From UBA2767 sp965228625 (GTDB lineage Bacteria > Pseudomonadota > Alphaproteobacteria > Rhizobiales > Methyloligellaceae), in contig OZ245829.1 in NCBI GenBank assembly GCA_965228625.1, positions 2,914,001 to 2,978,000 of the forward strand: a DNA stretch of 64,000 nt. Reading direction: 5' to 3'. Every line of letters begins with the position of its first letter. Position 1 is the first letter of the stretch. Positions 10,986 to 21,270 of this stretch are shown in pieces. The translations under genes and the position numbers were made by a program. A model generated the notes under the pieces. That model ran no database searches and was not told the DNA's origin. It saw nothing but the letters and a program-made list of their open reading frames with translations.

Positions 10986-11462
10986 ATGGCGGAGGCGGCA
11001 CACGCCGAGCAGTCTGCGGCACGGGCGGCAGAGCCGCAGATCACGGCCGAGAATATCCGACATGTGCGGGTGACCTATCTCAAGGTCGAGCCCGCCTCCG
11101 ATCTCGTGGCAACGCTGTTTTTTCGAAGACTCGATGAGATCGCGCCGGATGTCCGCCCTTTCCTCGGCGAGGATATCAGGGAGCAGCGCCGCCAACTTCT
11201 GATCTCGCTCGGCCTGGCGGTTGCCTCGCTGGACCGGCTCGACGATATCCTGCCGGCGCTGAAGCTCCTGGGCGCGAAGTACCGCGCGATGGGCGTAACA
11301 GAGCCTCACTACGGCGCCGTTGGCGAGGCCCTGATCTGGACCCTGAAGCAAAGCCTCGGGCCCCACTGGTCGGCGGAGGCCGAAGACGCCTGGACGGCGG
11401 TGTGCACGCTGATCGCGGAAGTGATGACGGCAAGCGAAGAGAACGCCGCGTCCGCCGCGTGA
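10986..11462 (+). CDS. Globin-family protein with tyrosine at the proximal haem position
   Basis: A 158-residue single-domain protein of the bacterial haemoglobin/flavohaemoglobin globin-domain type. The match runs from about residue 20 to 150: helix B/C region with LVATLFFRRLDEIAPDVRPFL, helix E with Gln67 in the place usually taken by the distal glutamine, then helix F and the VGEAL/TLKQSLG block of helices G and H. The striking point is that the usual KHxxxGV motif carrying proximal histidine F8 reads KYRAMGV, so residue 99 is Tyr. The protein may bind haem differently, or not at all, and could be a sensor rather than an oxygen carrier. No reductase domain is attached. The start at 10986 follows a G-rich stretch. 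It converges on acs. Confidence 0.78.
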   Translation: MAEAAHAEQSAARAAEPQITAENIRHVRVTYLKVEPASDLVATLFFRRLDEIAPDVRPFLGEDIREQRRQLLISLGLAVASLDRLDDILPALKLLGAKYRAMGVTEPHYGAVGEALIWTLKQSLGPHWSAEAEDAWTAVCTLIAEVMTASEENAASAA

Positions 11463-11493
11463 TGTTGCGAACAGACTGACCGGCCAGCCGGGC

Positions 11494-11524
11494 AACAAAA
11501 AAGCGCGGGGGATAACCCCCGCGC
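11494..11524 (-). terminator. Rho-independent terminator of acs
   Basis: A perfect 9-bp GC stem (11503-11511 with 11516-11524) closed by a 4-base ATAA loop. Read on the minus strand it is followed by six T residues, so it lies immediately downstream of the acs stop and fits an intrinsic terminator. On the plus strand the run after the hairpin is poor in T, so it would end the globin transcript less well. Confidence 0.85.
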
Positions 11525-11554
11525 CATTCTTTGTCAGACGAGCCTCTGAAAAAC

Positions 11555-13507
<1,953 letters not shown>

Positions 13508-13702
13508 ATGACTTCCCCCAAAAAAAGCGGCTCGAACATATTATGAAGAGGCAGCCAACCCGCTTCAAGCCACTCGTTCGTCGCACGATTTTCGTCGAAT
13601 AGGCTCCGGTCGGGAGAATGTGGCGGAGCGGAGACGATCTGCTATCTTTCACGGCGCATTCCAGCGACCAGAATCCCGCCAATTCCAACGAGAAGGATCA
13701 TC

Positions 13703-14440
13703 ATGCGACTGCAGATTTCAACCTGGCCGGAGATCGAGGCGTATCTCAAGTCTTCCACCGGCATTATTGTTCCCATCGGCTCGACCGAGCAGCACGGACC
13801 GACGGGCCTGGTCGGCACCGACGCGATCACGGCGGAGGAAATCGCCTGGGAAGCCGGCAAGCGCGCCGACATCCTGGTCGCCCCGACCTTCAATGTCGGC
13901 TCGGCCCAGCATCACATGGGCTTCCCCGGGACCATGACGTTGCGGCCGTCGACCATGATCGCGGCGATCACCGACTGGGTGTTGTCGCTCGCCCACCACG
14001 GCTTCACGCGCATCTACTTCCTCAACGGCCACGGCGGCAACGTCGCACCCATCGCGGCGGCGTTTTCCGACATCTATGCGCGCCGCGCGCTCGACAACAC
14101 GGATGAGCGCTTTCGCATGATGCAGCGCAACTGGTACGAGCTGCCGGCTGCTGAAAAGCTGAACGCCGAGCTCTATCCGGTGGGCGGTGGCAACCATGCG
14201 ACCGCGGGTGAGATTTCGGTGACCTTCGCCGTCTATCCGGAAAAGGAGGACACACGCGAGCTCGATCCGAAAACCGCGCCGTTCGGCACCATCACTGACA
14301 AGCACCATTATCGCGAGCAGTTTCCCGACGGGCGGATCGGGTCGGACCCGTCCCAGTCCCGCGTGGAGCACGGGCAGCGCCTCATCGACGTGGCGGCGGA
14401 CGATCTCGTGAAGGAAGCCCGGGCGTTCTTTGCGAGCTGA
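13703..14440 (+). CDS. Creatininase family protein (metal-dependent amidohydrolase)
   Basis: A 245-residue protein of the creatininase/creatinine amidohydrolase family. The metal-ligand pattern is present: GSTEQHGP with Glu29 and His31, the Asp of VGTDAIT (Asp40), the NGHGGN motif near residue 111-116 and a further Glu in the ATAGEIS segment (about 174-180). The AGAAGGA-type ribosome binding site a few bases before ATG at 13703 supports the start. Family members hydrolyse cyclic or linear amide bonds (creatinine, formamides in riboflavin/F420 or mycofactocin-type peptides), so the substrate here is open. It converges on the Rieske gene with 12 bp between. Confidence 0.88.
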   Translation: MRLQISTWPEIEAYLKSSTGIIVPIGSTEQHGPTGLVGTDAITAEEIAWEAGKRADILVAPTFNVGSAQHHMGFPGTMTLRPSTMIAAITDWVLSLAHHGFTRIYFLNGHGGNVAPIAAAFSDIYARRALDNTDERFRMMQRNWYELPAAEKLNAELYPVGGGNHATAGEISVTFAVYPEKEDTRELDPKTAPFGTITDKHHYREQFPDGRIGSDPSQSRVEHGQRLIDVAADDLVKEARAFFAS

Positions 14441-14452
14441 TTGGGCGCGCCG

Positions 14453-14791
14453 CTATCCGACGACGACATGGCCGTCCTCGATCCTGACGGCAACCGGCTC
14501 CAGGGACGTGCCTTCGCACGGGCCCCTGACGCAGAAACCGTCGCGCACGCGGAAACGCGCCCCGTGGGTTGAGCAGATCAGCAATTCGCCGGTCTGGTCG
14601 AGAAACCTGTCGGGAAACGTCTCCAGCGGCGTGCCCTGGTGCGGGCAGCGGTTCACATAGGCGAACACGTCGCGCCCGCGCCGCAGGACGATCAGGTCCT
14701 CGGTGAGGCCGCACGTGCCTGCGTCAAACCCCTTGGCGCCGCCATCGGGGATATCGGCGAGCGCGCAGAGCTTTGCCGGTGCCACCATCAT
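14453..14791 (-). CDS. Rieske [2Fe-2S] domain protein
   Basis: A 112-residue stand-alone Rieske ferredoxin. The two ligand boxes are clear: C49-P-H51 in the NRCPHQGTPL segment and C73-S-T-H76 in the ICSTHGARF segment, spaced as in the assimilatory nitrite reductase / dioxygenase ferredoxin type. It has no membrane anchor or signal peptide, so it should act in the cytosol as an electron carrier to an oxygenase or similar enzyme; no such partner is adjacent. Its ATG directly abuts the stop of the upstream DUF1761 gene, so the two are translationally linked. Confidence 0.9.
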   Translation of the reverse strand: MMVAPAKLCALADIPDGGAKGFDAGTCGLTEDLIVLRRGRDVFAYVNRCPHQGTPLETFPDRFLDQTGELLICSTHGARFRVRDGFCVRGPCEGTSLEPVAVRIEDGHVVVG

Positions 14792-15202
14792 TCACGCGCC
14801 GAACCAGCCGATGATCGCGCCCATGACGATCAGCACCAGCAGGAAATGCCCGCCGTCGATCAGCGTGAGGACCGGCTTGCGCCCCTGGAAAGTGTAGTTG
14901 ACGGCCATCGGGGCGACGACAAACCCGATCCAGACGAAGACGGCGGATATGATGCCGTTGCGGATGGTGACCTGCCCTGCGCCGAGATGGCCGATCACGC
15001 CGGCCAGGACCCAGGCCATGACCAGCAGCGCAATCCCCAGAACAATGAAGGGCGCGGGTTTCGGACCCGGCGGGTTGTCCGGGTCCAGTCCCACGGCACG
15101 CGCCCACGGCTTGCCGAACGTCATGTACCACGGCCAGCCGACGAAAAAGCTGGCGACGGCCGCCAAGACCACGGCCAGATAGTTGATGCCCGCGAAATCC
15201 AT
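14792..15202 (-). CDS. DUF1761 family membrane protein
   Basis: A 136-residue integral membrane protein with four predicted hydrophobic segments (about residues 5-25, 50-72, 80-100 and 113-134). The N-terminal INYLAVVLAAVASFFVGWPWY is typical of the DUF1761 family, whose function is unknown. It is joined head to tail with the Rieske gene (stop and start codons adjacent), so the two proteins are probably made together. Confidence 0.82.
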   Translation of the reverse strand: MDFAGINYLAVVLAAVASFFVGWPWYMTFGKPWARAVGLDPDNPPGPKPAPFIVLGIALLVMAWVLAGVIGHLGAGQVTIRNGIISAVFVWIGFVVAPMAVNYTFQGRKPVLTLIDGGHFLLVLIVMGAIIGWFGA

Positions 15203-15281
15203 GTTCGGTCCCTCCCTTCACCGGCGCGGAATGGTCCCGGATGGATGCGCGGGGTCCGCGCGTGTCTTGGTCTAAGAGGCT

Positions 15282-15698
15282 CTAGCCAATACCGCCCATC
15301 TTGCAGACGGCTTTCCACTCCTTTTCCGTGACGGGCTGGATGGACAGGCGGGAATTGTTGACCAGCACCATGTCCTTGCACGCCGGTTCCGCCTTGATGT
15401 CCTTCAGCTCAACCGGATGCGGCATGTCTTCCAGAGGAATGACGTCGACGACGCCGAACCGGCCCGTTGGATCGGTTTCATCCGGATAGAACTCCTTGAC
15501 CACTTCGACGAGGCCGACAACGCGCTTCTCCTTGACCGAGTGGTAGAAGAAGCCTTTGTCGCCCTTGGCCATCTGCTTCATGTTGTTGTTGGCCTGAAAG
15601 TTCCGGCTCCGTTTGACCGGATGGCCTTTCTTGCCGGTACTCTTGTGGTCGTCCCACGACCAGTTTCCGGGTTCGGATTTGAACAGCCAGTACGCCAT
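15282..15698 (-). CDS. EVE domain protein
   Basis: A 138-residue EVE-domain (thymocyte nuclear protein 1 type) protein. EVE domains have a PUA-like fold and are thought to bind modified bases in nucleic acids. The diagnostic opening MAYWLFKSEP, the GFFYHS segment (about residue 50) and VVDVIPLE are visible. I use the ATG at 15698; the open frame extends 30 residues further upstream but these are unrelated to the family. It is followed upstream by the YciI gene in the same direction with a 25-bp gap, likely one transcript. Confidence 0.9.
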   Translation of the reverse strand: MAYWLFKSEPGNWSWDDHKSTGKKGHPVKRSRNFQANNNMKQMAKGDKGFFYHSVKEKRVVGLVEVVKEFYPDETDPTGRFGVVDVIPLEDMPHPVELKDIKAEPACKDMVLVNNSRLSIQPVTEKEWKAVCKMGGIG

Positions 15699-15723
15699 GT
15701 GATTTCGCCTTTGTTTCTCGTTT

Positions 15724-16023
15724 TCAAACCTGCTTTGCATCCGGATTGCCGCGGCGCCAGTCCCACCGGCGCACGTCAATCGACGCAAATATTCCGGCCT
15801 CGTTGAAGGGATCGCCTTCGGCGATCGCCCGCGCCTCCTGTTCGGAGGCCGCCTCGACGACGAGCAGACTGCCGTTCGGCTCGCCGCTGTCTTCGTTCAG
15901 CATCGGCCCGCCAAGCTTGAGGACGTCCCCCAGCCCTTCCAGGTATTCGAGATGGGCCGGTCGCGTCTTCAGCCGCGTTTGCAGGCTTTTCGGCTTGTCG
16001 GTGCAAATCAGAACGTAAAACAT
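15724..16023 (-). CDS. YciI family protein
   Basis: A 99-residue protein with the YciI-like dimeric alpha/beta-barrel fold. The conserved His in RPAHLEYLEG (about residue 24) and the acidic GDPFNEAGIF block (about 70-79) are present; these His/Asp residues form the putative active site in the family. No reaction is established for most members. It is transcribed with the EVE-domain gene and divergently from the betaine transporter operon. Confidence 0.87.
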   Translation of the reverse strand: MFYVLICTDKPKSLQTRLKTRPAHLEYLEGLGDVLKLGGPMLNEDSGEPNGSLLVVEAASEQEARAIAEGDPFNEAGIFASIDVRRWDWRRGNPDAKQV

Positions 16024-16110
16024 GCGGATCCCTGTGATTGCCGCCGGGGAATCTATGTTCGGCGCCGATACTTGTCCAGCGAACCGGCAACGGCAGGCGG
16101 TCAGAATTTT

Positions 16111-16124
16111 GCGATCCGGATCGC
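16111..16124. promoter_or_regulatory. 14-bp perfect palindrome in the yciI-like / betaine transporter divergent spacer
   Basis: GCGATCCGGATCGC is a perfect 14-bp palindrome, 88 bp from the YciI start and 166 bp from the start of the substrate-binding protein gene. The position suits an operator for a dimeric regulator, but short GC palindromes are common in such DNA and no regulator gene is adjacent. Treat as a candidate only. Confidence 0.3.
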
Positions 16125-16289
16125 TGATTTGCGCCGGATTCGGGCCATGTTGCGAGGCTCCGGCGGTGCCCTATACTGCGCCACATGGTTTGAAGGGGCT
16201 GATGAGCGGGAAATCCGCCGGGTGTTCTCGCTCCGCATCGGTGTGAATGATGCTGCAGCCGGTGAGCTGAAGGGATCGGAAGACATATC

Positions 16290-17297
16290 ATGAAGAGCAA
16301 GTTTGCGTTCGCGGCCATATGTGCCGCTTTCCTCGCCCTTGCCGCGCATCTGACCCCGGGCGCGCTGGCGGCGTGTGGCCGTGTCACCGTGGCGGACATG
16401 AACTGGGCCTCGGCCGAGTTCGCGGCGCATGTGGACAAGTTCATCCTCGAGAAGGGATATGGCTGCACGGTCGAGCTCGTGCCCGGCGATACCAACCCGA
16501 CGATCGCGTCGATGACATCGCGGGCCCAGCCGGACGTGGCGCCGGAAATCTGGATGAACTCGGCGCGCGAAGTGATCGAAAAGGCGGTCAAGGAGGACAA
16601 GCTCACCGTCGCCGGAGAGATCCTGAGTGACGGCGGGATCGAGGGCTGGTGGATCCCGAAATACATGCTGGACAAGCATCCCGAGCTGACCACGCTCGAG
16701 GCCGTCCTCAAGCGGCCCGATCTGTTCCCCAACCCCGAGGACAAGTCCCGCGGGGCCTTGTACACCTGCCCGCCGGGCTGGACGTGCCAGATCGTTACGA
16801 AAAACCTCTACGATGCCTTCGGCGTCAAGCAGGCCGGCTTCGATCTCGTGGATACCGGATCCGCGGCGGGCCTCGCCGGCACCATTGCGCGGGCCTATAC
16901 GCGCAAGGAGAGCTGGTTCGGTTACTACTGGGAACCGACCCCCATCCTCGGCCGGTACGAGATGGTCAAGCTCGACATGGGCGTGCCCTACAGCAAAGAA
17001 GAATGGGACCGCTGCACGGGCCAGGCGAACTGCACCGACCCCAAAAAGAACACCTGGACGAGAACGGTCGTCATGACGGTCACGTCGCGCAATTTCGCCG
17101 AGAAATCTCCGGAGGCCTTCACCTATCTGTCGAAGCGGTCCTGGCCCAACGCCGTCGTCAACAAGATCGTGGCGTTCATGGACAAGGAACGAGCCCGCGG
17201 CGAGGAGGCGGCCGAGAAGTTCCTCAAAGAGAACGAGGCGCTCTGGTCCAAATGGATACCGGCGGATGTCGCCGGCCGCGTCAAGGCCGCTCTGTAG
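16290..17297 (+). CDS. Glycine betaine-type ABC transporter substrate-binding protein (OpuAC family)
   Basis: A 335-residue periplasmic binding protein for a quaternary amine such as glycine betaine, proline betaine or choline. An N-terminal export signal (residues about 1-28) ends in GALAAC. The Cys after LAA fits a lipobox on paper, but homologues have a Cys at this point that pairs with a later Cys (the GYGC at about residue 57), so a periplasmic disulfide is equally likely. The aromatic segments MNWASAE, PEIWMNS, GWWIP and WFGYYWEPT would provide the tryptophan/tyrosine cage for the trimethylammonium group. The first gene of a three-gene operon with permease and ATPase. Confidence 0.92.
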   Translation: MKSKFAFAAICAAFLALAAHLTPGALAACGRVTVADMNWASAEFAAHVDKFILEKGYGCTVELVPGDTNPTIASMTSRAQPDVAPEIWMNSAREVIEKAVKEDKLTVAGEILSDGGIEGWWIPKYMLDKHPELTTLEAVLKRPDLFPNPEDKSRGALYTCPPGWTCQIVTKNLYDAFGVKQAGFDLVDTGSAAGLAGTIARAYTRKESWFGYYWEPTPILGRYEMVKLDMGVPYSKEEWDRCTGQANCTDPKKNTWTRTVVMTVTSRNFAEKSPEAFTYLSKRSWPNAVVNKIVAFMDKERARGEEAAEKFLKENEALWSKWIPADVAGRVKAAL

Positions 17298-17386
17298 GTT
17301 CGGGCGTGTCTTCGCCGGCGCGCAACCTATATCGAAGGGGCGGCGTGCCCGGCCATCCCGCACGGACATGACTTGAGGAGAAGGCC

Positions 17387-18283
17387 ATGGCGGATGAGAG
17401 CTGGTGGTTGCGATTTCCCCAGATGAACCAGGATTCGCTGCGCGCGCTCGAGCGTGCATTCGACGACGGCTATGCCGATTTCTCCAGCGCTTACGGCGCG
17501 AGCATCGAGAACTTCTTCAGTCCGCTGCTTCAGTTCCTGATCTGGTTCGACGATCTGTTCACCGGCGCGCCGTGGTGGCTGATTATCGTCCTGCTTGCCG
17601 GTTTCGCCTGGTTCGCGAGCCGGAGCTGGAAACTCGTCGCCGGCGTGACGGCGGCGTTCCTGGCGATCGGCTATTTCGGCATGTGGCAGGACGCCATGTC
17701 GACGATGGCCATGATCACCGTCTGCACCGTCCTTGCGGTCGTGGTCGGCCTTCCGGTCGGTATCCTGATGGCGCGGTCGGATCGCGCGCAGGCCGTCATC
17801 ACCCCCATACTCGACGTCATGCAGACCATGCCGAGCTTCGTCTATCTGATCCCCGTGGTCATGCTGCTCGGAATCGGCCGGGTGCCGGGGCTGATCGCGG
17901 TGGTGGTTTACGCTATTCCGCCGGTCATCCGGTTGACCAATCTCGGCATCCGGCTTGTCGACCGTGAGGTTCTCGAGGCCGCCGACTCGTTCGGCGCCAG
18001 TTACTGGCAGCGTCTGTTGGGCGTGCAGATCCCGCTCGCGCTTCCGAACATCCTGGCCGGGATCAACCAGACCATCATGATGGCGCTGGCCATGGTGGTC
18101 ATTGCCTCGATGATCGGCGTCCAGGGACTGGGCCAGCCGGTACTCAGGGCGGTGACCAACCAGTACTTCGCGCTCGGTCTGTTCAACGGGCTGGCAATCG
18201 TCGCCCTGGCCATCGCCTTCGACCGCATGACCCAGGCTTACGGGCGCCGTCTGCAGCGCTACCGGCAGGCCGCGGATGAGTGA
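17387..18283 (+). CDS. Glycine betaine/proline-type ABC transporter permease (ProW/OpuAB family)
   Basis: A 298-residue inner-membrane permease. The N-terminal 60 residues are soluble and rich in aromatic residues, followed by about six to seven membrane segments. The EAA-type loop that contacts the ATPase is visible as EAADSFGASYWQRLLGVQIPLALPN (about residues 197-221; described by its ends). The preceding gene ends 89 bp upstream, and a GAGGAGAAGG-like ribosome binding site precedes the ATG. Its stop overlaps the ATPase start by 8 bp, a sign of coupled translation. Confidence 0.93.
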   Translation: MADESWWLRFPQMNQDSLRALERAFDDGYADFSSAYGASIENFFSPLLQFLIWFDDLFTGAPWWLIIVLLAGFAWFASRSWKLVAGVTAAFLAIGYFGMWQDAMSTMAMITVCTVLAVVVGLPVGILMARSDRAQAVITPILDVMQTMPSFVYLIPVVMLLGIGRVPGLIAVVVYAIPPVIRLTNLGIRLVDREVLEAADSFGASYWQRLLGVQIPLALPNILAGINQTIMMALAMVVIASMIGVQGLGQPVLRAVTNQYFALGLFNGLAIVALAIAFDRMTQAYGRRLQRYRQAADE

Positions 18284-19307
18284 CGCGGTGAAAATCGCCG
18301 CACGCGGCCTCTACAAGATTTTCGGTCCGGATCCCGCGCGCTTCATCGACCTCGTCCGCCAGGGCGTCGACAAGCAGGAGCTCATGGCGAAATACGATCA
18401 TGTGCTGGCGCTCAACGATATCGACCTCGATGTGCCCGCAAACCGGATCTTCGTCGTCATGGGACTGTCCGGGTCGGGCAAGTCGGTTCTCGTCCGCCAC
18501 TTCAACCGCATCGTCGAGCCGACCGCGGGCCGCGTGGAAATTGACGGCCGCGACATCATGGCGCTCGACGAAAACGCCCTGCGCACGCTGCGGCGCCGGC
18601 ACATTTCCATGGTGTTTCAGCGCGTTGCCCTGATGCCGCACCGCACCGCACTGGAGAACGTGGCCTATGGCTTGAGCATTCGCGGGCTGCCGCATCGGGA
18701 AGCCCGGGCCCATGCGGAAGAATGGATGCAGCGTGTCGACATGTCGGGCTACGAGGATTATTTCCCCGCACAGCTTTCGGGCGGAATGCAGCAGCGGATC
18801 GGCATCGCCCGGGCGCTCGCGACCGACGCCGAGATCCTGCTGATGGACGAACCGTTCAGCGCGCTCGATCCGCTCATCCGCACCGATATGCAGGACATGA
18901 TGCTGCGGCTGCAGGCCGAGTTGAAGCGAACGATCGTGTTCATCACTCATGATCTCGACGAGGCCCTCAAGCTTGGAGAGAAGATCGCCATCCTGCGCGA
19001 CGGAGAGATTGTTCAACACGGCGATCCGCAGTCGATCGTGTTGTCGCCGTCAAACGACTTTGTCGGCGAGTTCGTCAAGGACATCGATCGCGGCAAGGTC
19101 ATCACCGTGGGTTCGATCATGTCGCCGCCCAACGGGGCGCGCCCCAGGGTGAAGCTGACGGACACGACTTTGCTCGAGGATGCACTGGTGACCCTGGCCG
19201 AAGACGGGTCGCACGCCGCGCGTGTCGTGAATTCCGCCGGCAAAGGCGTGGGTTATGTCGAACTCACGGACGTGGTCCAGGCAATAAGGGCGCCCGCCGC
19301 GGCATGA
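18276..19307 (+). CDS. Glycine betaine-type ABC transporter ATP-binding protein (ProV/OpuAA family)
   Basis: A 343-residue nucleotide-binding subunit. Walker A is GLSGSGKS (about residues 63-70), the signature motif LSGGMQQR (about 166-173) and Walker B ILLMDEP (about 186-192), followed by the H-loop FITHD (about 222-226). The long N-terminal region with LYKIFGPDP and the short C-terminal remnant after residue 270 are typical of the quaternary-amine (QAT) subclass. The usual tandem CBS osmosensor at the C-terminus seems shortened, only about 70 residues remain after the ATPase core. Likely osmoprotectant or carbon/nitrogen source uptake with the two upstream genes. Confidence 0.93.
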   Translation: MSDAVKIAARGLYKIFGPDPARFIDLVRQGVDKQELMAKYDHVLALNDIDLDVPANRIFVVMGLSGSGKSVLVRHFNRIVEPTAGRVEIDGRDIMALDENALRTLRRRHISMVFQRVALMPHRTALENVAYGLSIRGLPHREARAHAEEWMQRVDMSGYEDYFPAQLSGGMQQRIGIARALATDAEILLMDEPFSALDPLIRTDMQDMMLRLQAELKRTIVFITHDLDEALKLGEKIAILRDGEIVQHGDPQSIVLSPSNDFVGEFVKDIDRGKVITVGSIMSPPNGARPRVKLTDTTLLEDALVTLAEDGSHAARVVNSAGKGVGYVELTDVVQAIRAPAAA

Positions 19308-19340
19308 AGGCACGATCCCGTTGGACGGTGGACGAACCCG

Positions 19341-20186
19341 TCACGCGGCCTTGCCCAGCTTCTCCGTGTTGCCGACGATCATGCGCAGCATGCGGCGCGG
19401 CTCGTCATAGTCGTCGACCGCGGCATGGATCGAGGCGCGGTTGTCGAGCCCGAGCAGCATGTTCAGCTTCCATTTGTGCCGGTACTGGTATTCGGGGCGA
19501 AGCGCGTGGCCGTACAGCTCCTCCAGCAGGTCATCGCTCTCCTCCCGGCTCACATCGTTGATGCACATGGTGTAGCCGGGATTGACGTAGAGGATCTTGC
19601 GGCCCGTTTTCGGATGGATGCGCACCACGGGGTGGACCACGTCCGGATGGGTGTCCCGCTGCGTCTTGGTGAGCTTCGGCGCGGCGCCGCCGGTGTTCCA
19701 GCCAAAGCGATGCGTGGCGGTGAGGCCGGAGATGCGCTGCCTGGTTCTCTCCGGCAAGCCGTCATAGGCCATGTACATGTTGGCGGCGAGCGTATCGCCG
19801 CCCTTGCTCGGGATCTGCGTTGCGTAGAGGAAGATCGCGTCCGATGGGTCCTTCTCGTAGCTGAGGTCCGAGTGCCAGAAGGCGCCGGCGGGCTTTGCCG
19901 TGTCGCGCGACTCGGACGTCCCGGTGTTTCTGGCAATGATCGAGACTTCGAAGCCGTCCGGGTGGTGGTACTGGTCGAGGATGTGTGGCACCAATGGACC
20001 GAAGCGGGAACTGAAATCCCGAAGCCACGGGACGTTCTCTCCCAAGTCCGGCGCAACGATCGCGACGTGATCGTACATCGCCTGTTCGACAGTCCGGAAG
20101 TCCTCCTCGCTCAGCGGTTTCGAAGAGTCGAGCCCGTGCACGACCGCACCGAGCGGCCCGTCGAGCGGTTCCACCTTGATTGCCAT
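19341..20186 (-). CDS. TauD/TfdA family alpha-ketoglutarate-dependent dioxygenase
   Basis: A 281-residue non-haem Fe(II)/2-oxoglutarate dioxygenase of the TauD/TfdA family. The facial triad is visible: HxD in FWHSDLSY (about residues 107-114) and the distal His in ASIHAAVDDY (about residue 253-262), with the 2-oxoglutarate-binding arginine in the following PRRMLRM segment. Family members hydroxylate taurine, 2,4-D, alkyl sulfates, or quaternary amines. The gene converges on the betaine-type transporter operon (33 bp between stops), which hints at a quaternary amine substrate, but this is inference from neighbourhood only. A strong GGAGGTG site precedes the ATG. Confidence 0.9.
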   Translation of the reverse strand: MAIKVEPLDGPLGAVVHGLDSSKPLSEEDFRTVEQAMYDHVAIVAPDLGENVPWLRDFSSRFGPLVPHILDQYHHPDGFEVSIIARNTGTSESRDTAKPAGAFWHSDLSYEKDPSDAIFLYATQIPSKGGDTLAANMYMAYDGLPERTRQRISGLTATHRFGWNTGGAAPKLTKTQRDTHPDVVHPVVRIHPKTGRKILYVNPGYTMCINDVSREESDDLLEELYGHALRPEYQYRHKWKLNMLLGLDNRASIHAAVDDYDEPRRMLRMIVGNTEKLGKAA

Positions 20187-20253
20187 GACGCCACCTCCGT
20201 GTACCGATTATCGTGCGGGCGCGGAGGAATTTCCAGCCCGGCCGGTCTTCTTG

Positions 20254-21255
20254 TCATTCATCGTGCTCGGCGCGGATCGGGCGGGCGAGAAGCGCCTCGA
20301 TCGCCTGATCGACGCTCACGGACCCGGAAACGACGCCGTGAACCGCCGCGCAGATCGGCAGGTCGAGACCGCGGCTTTCCGCAATGTCTGCGACCGCCGA
20401 CGCGGTATAGACACCCTCACTCACCGACCTTCGCGCGCCCAGGACCTCATCCAGCGTCTTGCCTTCGCCGAGGGCGATGCCGAGCGACATGTTGCGGGAC
20501 TGCGGGCTGCCGCAGGTGAGGATCAGGTCGCCGAGGCCGCTCAGCCCGGTGAGGGTTTCGGCGCGCGCGCCGAGTGCGGTCCCGAACCGCACCATTTCGG
20601 TGAACCCGCGCGTGGTGAGCGCGGCATGGGCGTTCGCACCGAGCTTTTTGCCGACGACGATGCCGGCGGCAATGGCGAGCACGTTCTTGATCGCGCCGCC
20701 GATCTGCGCGCCGACAACGTCCCGGCTCCAGTAGGGCCGGAACGTGGCATGGCCGATGGCGTGGGCGAGAGATTTCCCCAACTCCTCGTCCTCGCAGGCG
20801 AGGGTCAGCGCCGCGGGGAGGCCGCGCGCCACTTCCGCGGCAAAGCTCGGACCGGACAGAACCGCCGGCGCGGCGTCCGGCAGCGTTTCGGCGAGCACCG
20901 CGCTCATCAATGCGTCCGAGCCCTGTTCGATGCCCTTGGAGCATATGATCACCGGCTTCGCGGCGGGCAGTCCCGTGGCGAGCTGGCCGGCGATGGTGCG
21001 CATGTGCTGGGCGGGAACCACCATCAGCAGCGCGTCCCGATTGGCGACCTCCGCGATTTCGTCCGTCGCCCTCAGACCCGGGTCCAGCTTGACGCCGGGC
21101 AGGAACGTACGGTTCTCATGCCTGGAGTTGATGTCGTCGGCGGTCTCGGCCTCATGGGCCCACACGAGCGCATCGCGTCCCGATTTTGTGACGGCCTGTG
21201 CCAGAGCCGTTCCCCAGGCACCCGCTCCGACGACGCCGATCGTTTGAATGGTCAT
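20254..21255 (-). CDS. gpsA: NAD(P)H-dependent glycerol-3-phosphate dehydrogenase
   Basis: A 333-residue GpsA, which reduces dihydroxyacetone phosphate to sn-glycerol 3-phosphate for phospholipid synthesis. The N-terminal Rossmann motif GVVGAGAWGTALA (about residues 7-19), the substrate-site KGIE (about 106-109), the GPSFA block (about 138-142) and the catalytic region with IKNVLAIAAG (about 187-196) are all present. It lies 15 bp downstream of tsaD in the same direction with a GAGGCGG ribosome site, a pairing conserved in alphaproteobacteria. Confidence 0.97.
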   Translation of the reverse strand: MTIQTIGVVGAGAWGTALAQAVTKSGRDALVWAHEAETADDINSRHENRTFLPGVKLDPGLRATDEIAEVANRDALLMVVPAQHMRTIAGQLATGLPAAKPVIICSKGIEQGSDALMSAVLAETLPDAAPAVLSGPSFAAEVARGLPAALTLACEDEELGKSLAHAIGHATFRPYWSRDVVGAQIGGAIKNVLAIAAGIVVGKKLGANAHAALTTRGFTEMVRFGTALGARAETLTGLSGLGDLILTCGSPQSRNMSLGIALGEGKTLDEVLGARRSVSEGVYTASAVADIAESRGLDLPICAAVHGVVSGSVSVDQAIEALLARPIRAEHDE

Positions 21256-21270
21256 GACCGCCTCATGGTT

